DNA of 64,000 nt from Siphonodentalium dalli (Eukaryota > Mollusca > Scaphopoda > Gadilida > Siphonodentaliidae): NCBI GenBank assembly GCA_032622095.1, contig CP136064.1, positions 220,796,205 to 220,860,204 of the forward strand, read 5' to 3'. Each line of letters opens with the position of its first letter. Positions within the stretch are counted from its first letter, which is position 1. This document shows, piece after piece, positions 25,038 to 36,300 of this stretch. The notes below the pieces were generated by a model. That model did no database searches and was not told the DNA's origin. It worked only from the letters and a program-made list of their open reading frames with translations. Made by a program: the position numbers and the translations under genes.

Positions 25038-26968
25038 AATGATTTGAATTTGAATGAATTTGAATTTGTTTATTAGCTCATAATAATAATCATTATATTT
25101 AGCTATATAAAGTTGACTAGATGAGAATGAGAAACAAATACAAGTGAGAGTGAAGAATGAGTATAGATGAGTATAGAGTATATATATGTGTATTGAGTGT
25201 ATATAGTTGAAAATTGATTAGATGAGAATGAGAAACAAACACAAGTGAGAGTGAAGAATGAGTATAGATGGGTGAAAGATTTTTATTTTTTTTATATATA
25301 AAAGGTTGGAAAGGAAAATTATTAGCAGCCTACTAATAGATTAATGTGTGCACCAATAATTAGTATTATATGACTTATATAAGGTATGGTCAAAAGAAGA
25401 TATCAAATATTTGTCATATATGAAGTACATGTAAATGACTTAATCATTTGAACTTAAATACTTAAATAGCAAAAAGCAGGTTCATATAAATACATTAATG
25501 ATTGAATATTTTTGCACTGGATTTTAGTTAAATAGCTATTGAAAGGAAATGGCTAAATTAAATTCAATAATTGAATATCCAAAAGCAGGTGCATAGAAAT
25601 GCATTATTGAATGAATATTATTTCCACTAAATTTCAGTTCAATAGTCATTAAAAGGAAATTGAGAGGGGAAGTGATGGGTCAAATGGAACGATGCAATTT
25701 GATGAATGATTCATGTCAGCAGCACCTGGGAAAATATAATTATGTAGGAATGATAATGAACAATGCACAACTGAGAACACCATAATCAGAAAATACATGC
25801 TTGTGTATATTAACACTTTCAGGACTTATATTTGACCTCTGTCCTTTAATATTGCACCTAGAAACTTAGTTACAACTGTGCATATATCATACTCTTAACA
25901 ACTTAGAATTATCTTAAGTTTCTCGTTTTCCTGTAGAAAATAAAATCTATCAATAAAACTATTTAGAGCATCAAACATAACTGTTCTTGGTGAACTATAC
26001 TTCTTACAATGCAATATGAGGTGGGCCTCATCTTCAATGCTGTTACAAATGTTACATTTTCTGTCATTAATGTCAGTTTTTTTCGGACGAGTATGTCTGC
26101 CAGTTTCAATGTGCAGAGAATGAGCACTTATCATCAATCTACAAAGTGTTTCCTGTACTTATAGGTTTTTTGATGAAATAGGTAGTTCTCACAACCAAAA
26201 TTATCTTTAATAGTTATGTAAGTCCTAAGTTTTTCAGAGTGAAAGGTTTGTAGTTCCCATTGTTTTATATATTTGGACCTTAAATTAGTCATTATACTCT
26301 TTTCAACCTTCTTGGGATGTTTTACATATTTGTTATCCCATACATCTTTATATGCAGAAATGTCAAGAATTGTTTGAATGGAGTTAAGCCATGCTACTTG
26401 GCCCTTAGAATATGTATTCAGATTACACAAATAAGCATCATGTAGTAGCGAACTGTCATTAAGTTTGATAATTCGAAAAAAATTACGTATAACTTGCTGG
26501 GTTACTTTGAAGCCCAGTGGAAATCTTCCCAGTTCAGATCAATAAAACATAGGAATAAAGGTTCGGCTTTGATACCAACTTTTTTGTTAACATATTTATC
26601 GATTAGACTTTTAAGGGTATATACATGGTCAGATGGTCTTCTATTTTTCTCAAATGCGATTTGGTAAATAGACTTATGCTTTTCTCTGAATTTCATCAAC
26701 CTTTCATTAATTATGGCTCCAAATAGTTTTCCTACACAGCTAATGATAGAAATTCCCCTATAGTTATTTGTATCTTTATTATCACCACTCTTGAAGATAG
26801 GTTTTAGTAAGCTTTTGGACCATAATTTGGGATAATTACCTGATATGAGTATCATGTTAAAGAGCTTATTTAGGAAAGGTAAAAGTACATAAGAACCGGT
26901 TTTCAACATTTCATTGGAAATCATATCCAACCCACAGCTCTTGTTATTACTAAGTTTATGGATTTGTT
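25038..26968 (-). mobile_element. 5'-truncated, internally deleted non-LTR retrotransposon
   Basis: Runs right to left. The 5' junction is near 26968, where the sequence passes into a flanking repeat that also exists without the LINE at 31553. The 3' end near 25038 is a short tail of (ATTCAA)-like repeats, here on the plus strand as TTGAATTTGAATGAATTTG. The ~850-bp 3' UTR carries a direct duplication of about 50 bp (25120 and 25223). Coding remnants are given separately. Confidence 0.8.
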
Positions 26969-26996
26969 CTCTTAAGCGCATATATCTACAGTTCAT
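25895..26996 (-). pseudogene. LINE ORF2 remnants: reverse transcriptase and C-terminal zinc-binding region
   Basis: The frame 26996-26502 contains NNKSCGLDMISNEMLKTGSY, then LLKPIFKSGDNKDTNNYRGI and SIISCVGKLF, the fingers/palm start of a non-LTR reverse transcriptase. It ends with FLCFIDL, at the first catalytic Asp, after which the palm and thumb are deleted. Downstream frames 26430-26134 and 26137-25895 encode the C-terminal part, with KCNICNSIEDEAHLILHC, a Cys-rich motif common at the end of animal LINE ORF2 proteins. Frames are joined by at least one frameshift at 26134. The protein is not functional. The first ~8 codons of the 26996 frame fall in flanking repeat sequence. Confidence 0.9.
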
Positions 26997-27059
26997 TCCC
27001 TATCAATATAAATCTTCCCTCAAAAATAAAATAGACTTCCCCATGTTTGAACTTCCATG

Positions 27060-27248
27060 ATACGTAATGTTATGTGTGGTCCACAGTGTGGATGTACGGG
27101 TATACACGATGTGCCTGTATGGACATTGCTGTGGTATGTGGATATCACGGGAGTAGCTACATGGTCATCTCTATGCTGTTTATTACGCCACATCGTGGTG
27201 TTGCTTGGTACGCAGATTTTCATGTTCGAGCGGACGATCGATAATCCA
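27060..27248. repeat. satellite-like flank right of the LINE
   Basis: Continues the ~55-bp family of 24840-25030 (GGATGTACGGGTATACACGA, TACATGGTCATC) up to the TIR of the next element. Confidence 0.5.
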
Positions 27249-29116
27249 CTGAGGCGTTATTTCGCTAAAATCCGATTCAGATTCTGGATTCAGATTACAG
27301 ATTGGTCCCCGTACGACTTGGTTCGGCAAAAGAACAGACCACAAATTTGCAGAATCAGTAAACGAACAGACCGTAATCCTAATTTCGTGGTAATCCGATT
27401 GGGATTTGGATTCCGATTACGGACTCAAATGTTCATAATGTAAACAAACCGAGATTTCGCCACCTCGGAGTTTAAAAACACAATAAAACATAAGAATCCG
27501 TCTCTTGTGTACAAATTATTGCAGAATATAAACGATCTATACCAAAGAATTTTAAATGCGGATACAAATTTGTTTTATTGAATGTAAACTGGGAGAATAT
27601 TACTGAAATTAGCCAAATAATAACGCTATTGATAGTAACGCTGGGTGAGCACTTCGGTTGATGGCGAAGCAAAATTAAATCATTGTTGATTGTCACTTTC
27701 ATATGTCCATTTCATAATTCCATCCATAAATACCGCCCGAACGCATGTCGATTTCGAATTCGGCGGATACGTCACCATTGACCGAATTCATATGAACCTG
27801 CATGGATTGTCTTCTGCTGTGTTCGTTATTATAATGTTTCTTCTTATTCAAGAAATAGTAGGATTATATATATATATGATATCGATGGATTATCAGATAC
27901 ACGTATGTACTATCATCTAGTCTTATAACAATTTCATGTTTCATCTTGAAAATATTTTGTTTCGTTAAATGCAGTCGTTTTGCACAATAGTCTATGTATA
28001 GACAACAGACATATGTTCTAGGGACGTGGTTAGATGTTTCCTCAAATTTCAGGCCAACTGCACCCCCCCCCCCCCCATTGAACCAAACATCAATCTCACA
28101 GGTTCGCAGAATTCCATTTGCTCCCCTTGGAAATATCCAACCTGACAAACACCAAGATTGGAAAATTACTAACTTTTACTGGTTGAAAAAAAATATCAAA
28201 CAATGAGAACAATGACAACCTATATATGGTGTCAAATTAATGTCCAACTAATGTTGTGTCATGCATGAAATTTCCGACTGCTGGAATGTACCAAAGTTTA
28301 GTTTAGATATATTTATTTCAAATATATGTCAAATTTAGATAACACATGATATATAACACATACATTTGTTTATACATACAAATAAATTGGGGGACAAGTG
28401 CTGACTCACTTAAGGGTAAGTATATATTATTACACTGAAAAAATAAATAATTAGTAATGGCAAAGCAACATGACTACCAAAACAAGTTGAACATATATAC
28501 AGATCACTGGACACCCCTCTCCCGAGTTAGTCATAAGTTTGTATATGTATTTATTTAAAATCGGGTTTGTTTGTTGCGTTTGCTGGCTTGTAAGTGTCAT
28601 TATTTGGAACAGTTACGAAAAATAATCCTGATTTTCCTCACGTATGAATGACTGCACAGCTAAGCAAATTGTACCAAAGTTCGTGGTGGGGGTCGAGACA
28701 CCCAAGCAACCCCTGTCGTCACGTCCCTGTTCAACTGACAAGTTTCCTGTGTTCTTCACAACATCTTCGGAATTTGATTCAGGAGGCCTAGAGCTGTCAT
28801 GTTTAGATATGCTTGCCCTCATCAATAAACGCACTTTAACTTGAAAAATAAGATACGATTAAGTCGGATTGGCAGCAAATTATGTGCCGTGTATATACAC
28901 ATAGAAGAAAAGCATGACTTTCACAACAAACATGAACTTTATAAATATAAGATACTTGTGTCAAATACAAGAGCCATGTTTGACGCTGGGAGAACATTAA
29001 ACGTAGTTTCGAAGACCACGTGGATTTCAAAATCTGACCTAGAATCCGAAATTAGCTCCGCCCCCCGTAATCGGCTTTGGATTCTCAATCCGGATTTTAG
29101 CGAAATTACGGCTCTG
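27249..29116. mobile_element. 1.87-kb TIR element, copy 2
   Basis: Same element as 16752-18617, same orientation and nearly the same length. Left end CTGAGGCGTTATTTCGCTAA; right end (complement) CAGAGCCGTAATTTCGCTAA. Differences between copies are scattered substitutions and small indels, for example in the C-run (28063-28076) and in an added TATATATA near 27870. Flanking octamers do not match. Confidence 0.85.
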
Positions 29117-29236
29117 GGTGAATGTATTATGGTTAGGTATTTCGTACTTGAGTAAAATCGTTCCGATAGTTCAACAAAGATTAGCACATGTGTTTACGTC
29201 ACCAGTGTAATTGTGGGGACATGTTTCTATTATGAA

Positions 29237-30060
29237 GGTTCGCTATCCCGAAGATCCACTATTCCGAAGGTTCTCTATTCTGAATACTTGCTATTTCGAA
29301 GGTTTACTATTCCGAAGGTTCGCTATTCCGAATGTTCTCCATTCCGAAGGTTTTTGTTATTTTTAGGTTAATTCTATATTCTAAAGTATTGAGAGGGTTC
29401 ATTATTACGAAGATTCTTTTCATGGAGTGTGCGCTCACACCCGAACTGATCCTGCGCGCATACCGATAAAGATACAGGAGGAAATAACTTAGAACATTAA
29501 ATGTGATTTTGTTTTGTTTTCGCCGGTTTTCTTGAGATTTAATGTGATTACGTGGGCCCATACCTTTGAATTCTTGGCATATAATATAAATGTTGTGGTA
29601 TATATGGACCCTTCTGCATTGGGACATGACACAGGTACAGTTGACTTAAGTGCTGTTCTGTGCGGGCTCCAATTTGGGGTTCAATATTTTAAGGGCCAAA
29701 TTTAGAATTTTATGGGCCCATACCTTTGAAATCTGGACATATAATATGAATATTGGGGGGGGGGGGCATGTCTCTATTCCGAAGGTTCACTATCCCGAAG
29801 GTACACTATTCCAAAATTTATCTGAATGTTCGCTGTTCCGAAGGTTCACCAATCCGAAGGTTCACCAATCCGAAGGTTCGTTATTCCGAAGGTTCTCTAT
29901 TCCAATGGTTTTTGTTATTTTAAGGTTAATTCTAGTTTCTAAAATATTGAAAGGGTTCATTATCACGAAGATTCTTTTTATGAAGGAAATAACTTAAAAC
30001 ATTAAATGTGATTTTGTTTTGTTTTCGCGGGTTTTCTTGAGTTTAATGTCATTACGTATG
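29237..30060 (+). repeat. duplicated block with ~18-bp TTCCGAAGGTTC tandem repeats
   Basis: Two blocks of TATTCCGAAGGTTC repeats (29237-29352 and 29770-29910) are each followed by the same ~150 bp: GGTTAATTCTA, then AGGGTTCATTAT, AACATTAAATGTGATTTTG and TTTTGTTTTCGC. A direct duplication of roughly 300 bp therefore carries a short tandem repeat at its head. A G12 run lies at 29755. Confidence 0.85.
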
Positions 30061-30524
30061 ACCTTATTTCTCATTACATATTCACGCCAAGCAGCCCACA
30101 CAATTGCTATGTTTCCTGCGATTTAATGTCATTACGTGTGACCTAATGTCTCAATAATCTGCGGCAAGAGTACGCCTGCTAAAGGCGAATTATAACAGTG
30201 GGACTATAACGCTCAATGGATACTGGAGGCTATAACAGCAGGATATCGCTGAATAGACGAGTATGAGATGAGCCTAACTGCAATTGTGACTTTGTTAAAG
30301 GCCCACTTAATTTTGGAGTCATTCATTTTTGTTATATTATATACGGGTTTAAAAACAATTTATGCCATAAAATTTGAATAAAATACTCTAATTCATCACC
30401 ATTTGAAACGCAAAAATACTTCTATCTCCTAGTTTGAAACACCTTTAAAAAACTGCGACAAGTCGTGCGTTGTATATCTAGCAAGTGACAACTAACATGT
30501 CCTCTTCGGCTTTCCATAGATTTC

Positions 30525-31020
30525 AACGTAATTTGATACTTAGGGGTATTTGTGTCCGGGAAGTGTTTTGGACGGGTCAAATCGTGACCCCGACCTGACC
30601 TTGACCTTTAAAAATGTCAATGCAAGGTCAATTTGGGTAAAACGGACGAATTTCGGCGAAATTTTATACCTAGGGATACTTTTGTCCGGGGAGTCTTTTG
30701 AATGGGTAAAATCCTGACCACGGCGTGACCTTGACCTTCAATGTGGTCAATCAAAGGTCAAATCGGGTAAAACGGATGGATTTCGACGAAATTTGATACC
30801 TATGGGTACTTTTGTCGGGGGAGTGTTTTGGACGGGTCAAATAATGACTCCGACCTTACCTTGACCTTCAAAGTTGTTAATTAAAGGTCAATTTGGGTAA
30901 AACGGACGGATTTCGATACCTAGGGGTACTTTTCTCCGGGGTGGGGGTGTTTTGGACGGGTCAAATCATGACCCTGATTTGACCTTGACTTTCGAAATAA
31001 TCAATTCAAGGTCAAATCGC
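30525..31020 (+). repeat. ~128-bp tandem satellite, four copies
   Basis: Units share TTTTGGACGGGTCAAAT, then TGACCTTGACCTT, AAGGTCAAATCGGGTAAAAC and GGATTTCGACGAAATTTGAT, spaced ~125-132 bp apart. Every unit contains the doubled half-site TGACCTTGACCTT or a one-base variant. A related pair of units may exist at 7720-7925. Confidence 0.85.
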
Positions 31021-31259
31021 GCCTTTCTCCGGAAATCAGATGGGAAACAGCCCGGACGAAGTCGGGCCCATCAGCTTGTGTAATAAAGAAGACAGTTTGA
31101 AGAATGTAATGTATAACACGAGAAACAGGAAAACTTGAAATATGGAAGTATGCAAATTTCCCACATAAAATTTGAAAGCTAGTTTATAGTATACTTATAT
31201 TATAATTTATATTTATGGCAAAATATGATCTTGGTGGCGTTACCATTTCTGACTATGGT

Positions 31260-31480
31260 TTTCTTGTGTATATATGGAGTGACTGTATATGGTCATGGCT
31301 GGGATGTACAGGTGAACTTCTGGTGGGTTTATTGTCACAGGTCGGTGTGCATGCATTTTCTGTACGACCATATGTGGGGTATATAGATAAATAGGGAGTT
31401 ATTGAATGGCTATGTAATGTTTATATGTGTACATGGAAAGACAGTACGGTCATGATTTAAGTGTATGTGCATGCCTGGTG
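31260..31480. repeat. diverged copy of the 24.8-kb satellite-like family
   Basis: Contains TATATGGAGTGACTGTATAT and GGTCATG words in the same order as 24840-25030, strongly diverged. Confidence 0.45.
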
Positions 31481-31552
31481 TATAGCTGCGAGGACGTTGG
31501 CGAGCGTGTGGTTATATAGGGAGTACCCTCGTGGTAATGCTTTAGCTCAAAT

Positions 31553-31862
31553 ATTTGTGCTTAAGCGCAAATATCTACATTTCATTCCCTATCAATATAA
31601 ATCTTCCCTCAAAAATAAAATAGGCTTCCCCATGTTTGAACTTCCATGATACTTTGTCAATTTCGTATTGGTTGCTTGCAAGGGGTCATCTGATGAACAA
31701 TCCATCCAAGAGTCTGTCAATATCAACAGAGTGTGATAGGTAATGGTTTTTTATTTCCATGCTTATGCTTAAGTGCAAATAATTGCGCTTAGGCGCAAGT
31801 AATTGAGCTTAATTGCAAATGATTGTACATAAGCTCAAATAATTGCGCTTAAGCAAAAATAA
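31553..31862. repeat. LINE-free copy of the LINE flank plus (AATTGCGCTTAAGCGCAAAT) repeats
   Basis: 31553-31651 matches 26965-27062 almost base for base (TTCATTCCCTATCAATATAA, CCATGTTTGAACTTCCATGA) but has no LINE attached. From 31755 a ~20-bp palindromic unit resembling AATTGCGCTTAAGCGCAAAT repeats four to five times. Confidence 0.75.
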
Positions 31863-31864
31863 TT

Positions 31865-32365
31865 TATTAAAAGTGAATTTGGCCTCTCATTGTTTCGTGG
31901 CACTTTGCTTTTTTGAAGTAGGTTGCTCATAGCAACATTTAGTGAATATATAACATCAACACAATAAACATGTTGAGTCTGCCGACTTCAGGGCTTGACG
32001 AAGTAGTGATGCTTGAAGTTGAGAGGTGCAAAAGTGAGTGATAGCTTTTCAGAGTTGGTCCAGAACATTAAATATAGGACCTAGCGACCTTGGAAATTTT
32101 GGGGATTTTTTTTTATCAGTTTATGTATAGAGAATCTTAATGCAGATATAATGTAATTGATATATAGTTAAATTCAGTCTAATTGTGTGATAAACATATA
32201 TGTAAATATTTAACATCACAAAATTAAAATGCTACTTTAGACCAGTATGCAATTAAGCAATCAAGTAAACTTAGTCATATACGAGTCTAAAACCTCCATT
32301 TACAGTCGGTCAAAAGCTCTTCAGAGATAGCTTGTGTTTGTATAATGTGTAATATTACCCCCGAC
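31865..32365. other. non-coding stretch, nothing recognised
   Basis: AT-rich; no repeat structure or exon was identified. Confidence 0.35.
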
Positions 32366-32367
32366 TT

Positions 32368-32857
32368 TTAAAGATACATGATCCGAATTAATGCTAGCAA
32401 GTTACTATTTCCTTGGCTTCGGGAGTAAAACATATTTGATTCGAGTCGAGGAACCCACACGTCCTATCAAAGCAAAGCTCAGAGTGATCAGATATCGATG
32501 TTTGAAATATATTATTTTTCACCACCGATAATTTTAAGTGGCCCAGTAAACAGTCGACGAGAAGACTTTCTCTGACCAAACTGAATTGCGGATGAAGATG
32601 GATAACTCTAAAATCAAGTGGCTTTTTTGTGTCAGATATTTGACAAACAGGCAAAATTTCGTTGAATAAAATGATAACAGGTTTTGGGCAAATTTTATAC
32701 TAGTTGACTGCGGTTAGCATTATTTTTGGGCATTTATTCGATTCTGATAATTGAAGCTGACTGAAGATGACTGAAGCGGAATTTAAATTGTTGTGTTGTT
32801 GTTGTTGGAATCTGATGATATGTGGACCATCGAATTGATTGAGTACGGTACCTTTAT
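32368..32857 (+). mobile_element. MITE-1 copy upstream of FBXO42
   Basis: Begins TTAAAGATACATGATCCGAA, includes TTTGATTCGAGTCGAGGAAC and GATGGATAACTCTAAAATCA, and ends GATTGAGTACGGTACCTTTA. It is the non-palindromic, full-length form. It lies ~350 bp upstream of the first FBXO42 coding exon, so it may fall in the promoter or 5' UTR region. Confidence 0.85.
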
Positions 32858-33201
32858 ATAAAAATAAATAAAAATTTAGCTATCTTATCTTATAAAAGAT
32901 TTCACAAATACGCCAATGATTATCAACTCTTGATTCGATTACCGGTAATTGTATGTAGTGAATAAAGGCACCAATGAAAATACTTCACTGGAGGAAATAG
33001 AATTGCGGTTTCTTAGGTTAAATGATACTTATTAACATTGAAACTCAATTTAAATAGTATGAGAATAGTGCGTGGTGATCAGTACGCCCAGTTTATTCAT
33101 GGGAGATAACTCATTCCGTTACGCTGTCGAACGCTAATCGAGTACACCCCACCATTAACAATCGAAGGAAAAAAAAGTAATTTTCAGTCCAAATAATCTC
33201 A

Positions 33202-33319
33202 ATGACTGCTTCAATATTGGATCTTCCAGAGGAACTGTTGGAATATATATTCCTGCATCTTTCACCGTACAGGGATATCAAATCAATATCACTTGTTTGT
33301 CGAAAATGGCACAGGATAG
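33202..33319 (+). CDS. FBXO42: FBXO42 coding exon 1 (F-box)
   Basis: Encodes [20 protein letters not shown] and [19 protein letters not shown]. It ends one base into a Gly codon; the donor is G/GTCAAG, weaker than consensus. I chose it because it alone matches the phase of exon 2 and restores the family's HGF region. Confidence 0.88.
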
Positions 33320-36300
33320 GTCAAGGCATGTGCTCATTTTTAAAATTAAAATTATTTTTTATTATTATTTATATCTCATTTATCTGACACTTACGTTACT
33401 CGTTAGCCTGTGTCATCACTATTATTATTGACTACCAGCCCCTGAGACAACCCGGCCATTTTGCTGTGGGGCAACCTGCCCGCTTAAAAAAAATAATGGT
33501 AATTGAGAGGTGTGATGACTGATGTGATTATCAGTGTGTGATTACATTACCAGTATGCACAAGACGAAGCAACCACATTCCAGTCAGTGACTCACGCCGT
33601 GATAACAGAATAGAGTAGGCCTACCAGTACACACAAGACGAAGCAGCCACATTTCGCTCACGCCACGAATTGAAGCGATTCCTTTCAGAGTTTGGCTTAT
33701 TTGCTGGAAAGCTTCGTCGTGAATCACAGCAACACGCCAGAATCATATGGCAGGGTTACCGCTACTACTGCAGGTCGGCCGTCCATTGGCCTCATTCCCC
33801 TCCACAATATTGCTTTGTATTGGGGCCAGAAAATGGCCACAGACCCGGGAATGGGGAACACCGACACTATAACCATTAAGGGGACTGGACTCCTCGCCGG
33901 AAGTACATTTCGCCGGAATGGACATTTTGCCAAAAGTCACAGTTTGCCGGAATATTATAATCCCGTAATTAGTCATTAGTGAAGACTGATTGACATAGGT
34001 ATTATAATCCTGCGATGACAGTAATCCTATGAAAACAAACTTCGGGCTTCCTTCCTCGCACGTGTGATTATTACCATCATTTGTGTTTTACCGACAATAC
34101 TGTTACCTGAGGTGTGTTCATATTACATATTACAATTCACCCGAAGCCATTCTTCCTTCCTGGCATATGTGATTATTACCATAAATTGTGTTTTACCGAC
34201 AATACTGTTACCTGAGGTGTGATCATATTACAATTCACCCGAAGCCATTGGTGATCCGTAGTAAGTATGTTGTTTTAGCGGTGGTGATCCATAGTAACTA
34301 TGTTGTTTTAGTGACTTTCATATGGTATATATATCACTGGCTTTACAACATTTACCATATCATCCAAAATGGATAGAACTACAAATGTTGAGTTGTGTAT
34401 TGCTTGTCATAAAATTGTGTATGCGCACAATAATGCAATAACTTGCGATAAATGTCAGAAATGGAATCATTTACATTGTGGTACCGGAATTTCTTACTAC
34501 AAATACACAAAATCCCAGACGGATTCCTTCAAGGTGATGTGACTGTTGGACCACGGAGGCACATCATATTCTACACACTGTACATGGCAACACTGCTATC
34601 TACGACAAAGACATGGTTCGTCGACGCCCCAACGTACAGAAAACGAGCCAACACTTACAAATACTTGAGGAGCCTGATGTGTCTACCTTTCTTGCCGGCC
34701 GAATGCATCCCAACAACATTCAATGATATGAAATCCCTCATCATCGACTGCTCAGCACCTGACTCTGGACTAGGCAAACTTCTAGGCTACATGGACTCTT
34801 TCTGGATGTCCAACACAACGTTTCCAATCGATTACTGGTCAGTGTTCGACACCATGTGCGAACGAACAACCATACCGAAGGATGGAACCACCGACTGAAC
34901 ACTCTAATCAATAAGCCGAGTGTCGGATTCTATGAACTTGTGAATCTCCTGTGGGGTGAAGCTGGGTTAATTCCAACACAGGCGCAGTTAGTTTCCGACC
35001 ATTTGTTACATATCCACCAGAAGGCCAGCACAGTAAAGAAAGAACAAGCAATTCACGAGCTGTTTGATAAACTGAAAACGATGTCAATGAAACCAAATGA
35101 GTTTCTTTGTGCAATGGCTGAATTACATGGTCCACGGGAGACGGAAAGCGAGTAATTCAGATATTGCATAAAGTAAAGCATTTTGCTTCATTGTCTACCA
35201 GCTAGAATTGCTCATTCTTTCTTTGCTATGCATCTTCTTGCTACACATATATGTCATATTTGGTTCACTTCACAGTTATTATGATTATTTATATATGTTT
35301 TAGTTCACTGTGTTTTTATTTCCATATTATATGACTAATAAAATAAATGAGTATATAGTTTAATTATATTTGTCCAAATTGTCCCACAATACACCTACAT
35401 ATAAGTAAATTAATTCCGGCGAACAGTCGTCTCAGTATTCCGGCGAAAAGTCCTATATCCCGGCGACATGTCTTAAATTACGGCGAATAGTCCCGACCTT
35501 CGGCGAAGTTGTCGTCAGTTTCCGGCGAACTGTCCCAAATGTCGGCGAAGTGTCCGGAAAATTGTTCCGGCGAAATATACTTCCGGCGAGCAGTCTAGTA
35601 TTCACCATTAACAGGTCACAAGTAGCGCTGAAACCAATATCTGGATATCCGTTGGACAGCCGGTTACCATCGGCAACCGGCTGAAGTATGATCAACTGGT
35701 TAACTGCAATGTAATACACACATGAGATGCCAACGACAACAACTAATGTATTCAGGTTCATAATCAGCCCGAGTCTGCCAACAGTAGGCCTTTAAACATA
35801 TGTTTTTTTTAATCAAATTTGCCACAAACTTTATCATTCAAGGGAGTATACATTCAGAAGCAGGTGCAAGATCAAAAGTCCTCCATGAATTGAAAGTTAC
35901 ATAGCCTGGCTTCGGTTCTACTATTTGCAGAAATCCGCTTGATCGGAGAAATCTGGAGAAATATCGCGTAAATGCGAAAGCCGGGTCTGGTTTCAATTTG
36001 GATATAAATAGATTAAAATTAACTTGTGTTTGTGTGGTTGGAGGCGGAAATTTTAATTGAATTAGATCGTCTGCTCTTACTGCTTGAATCGTGTTACCCG
36101 ACTTATCGCTGTGTTGGGGCGTGAGCAGGCGGATTTCTGCAAATAGGTAGACCACCTGGCTTTGGCGGCTTAACATCAAATATGCATGATGTCATCGTTA
36201 ATGTTCCAATGTCCAGGGAAACATGCATGTGCACTGAGTCGGCAAAGATCAATGCAATCTTTTTCAATGCAGTATGGCCTCGTCATTTGACATACATGTA

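Noticed and set aside
34452-34898. Host gene inside FBXO42 intron 1
   Set aside because: The frame is the middle of a MULE transposase remnant inside an element with inverted ends and an 8-bp duplication.
35838-36179. 113-codon minus-strand frame
   Set aside because: Spans an inverted-repeat element and has no recognisable domain.
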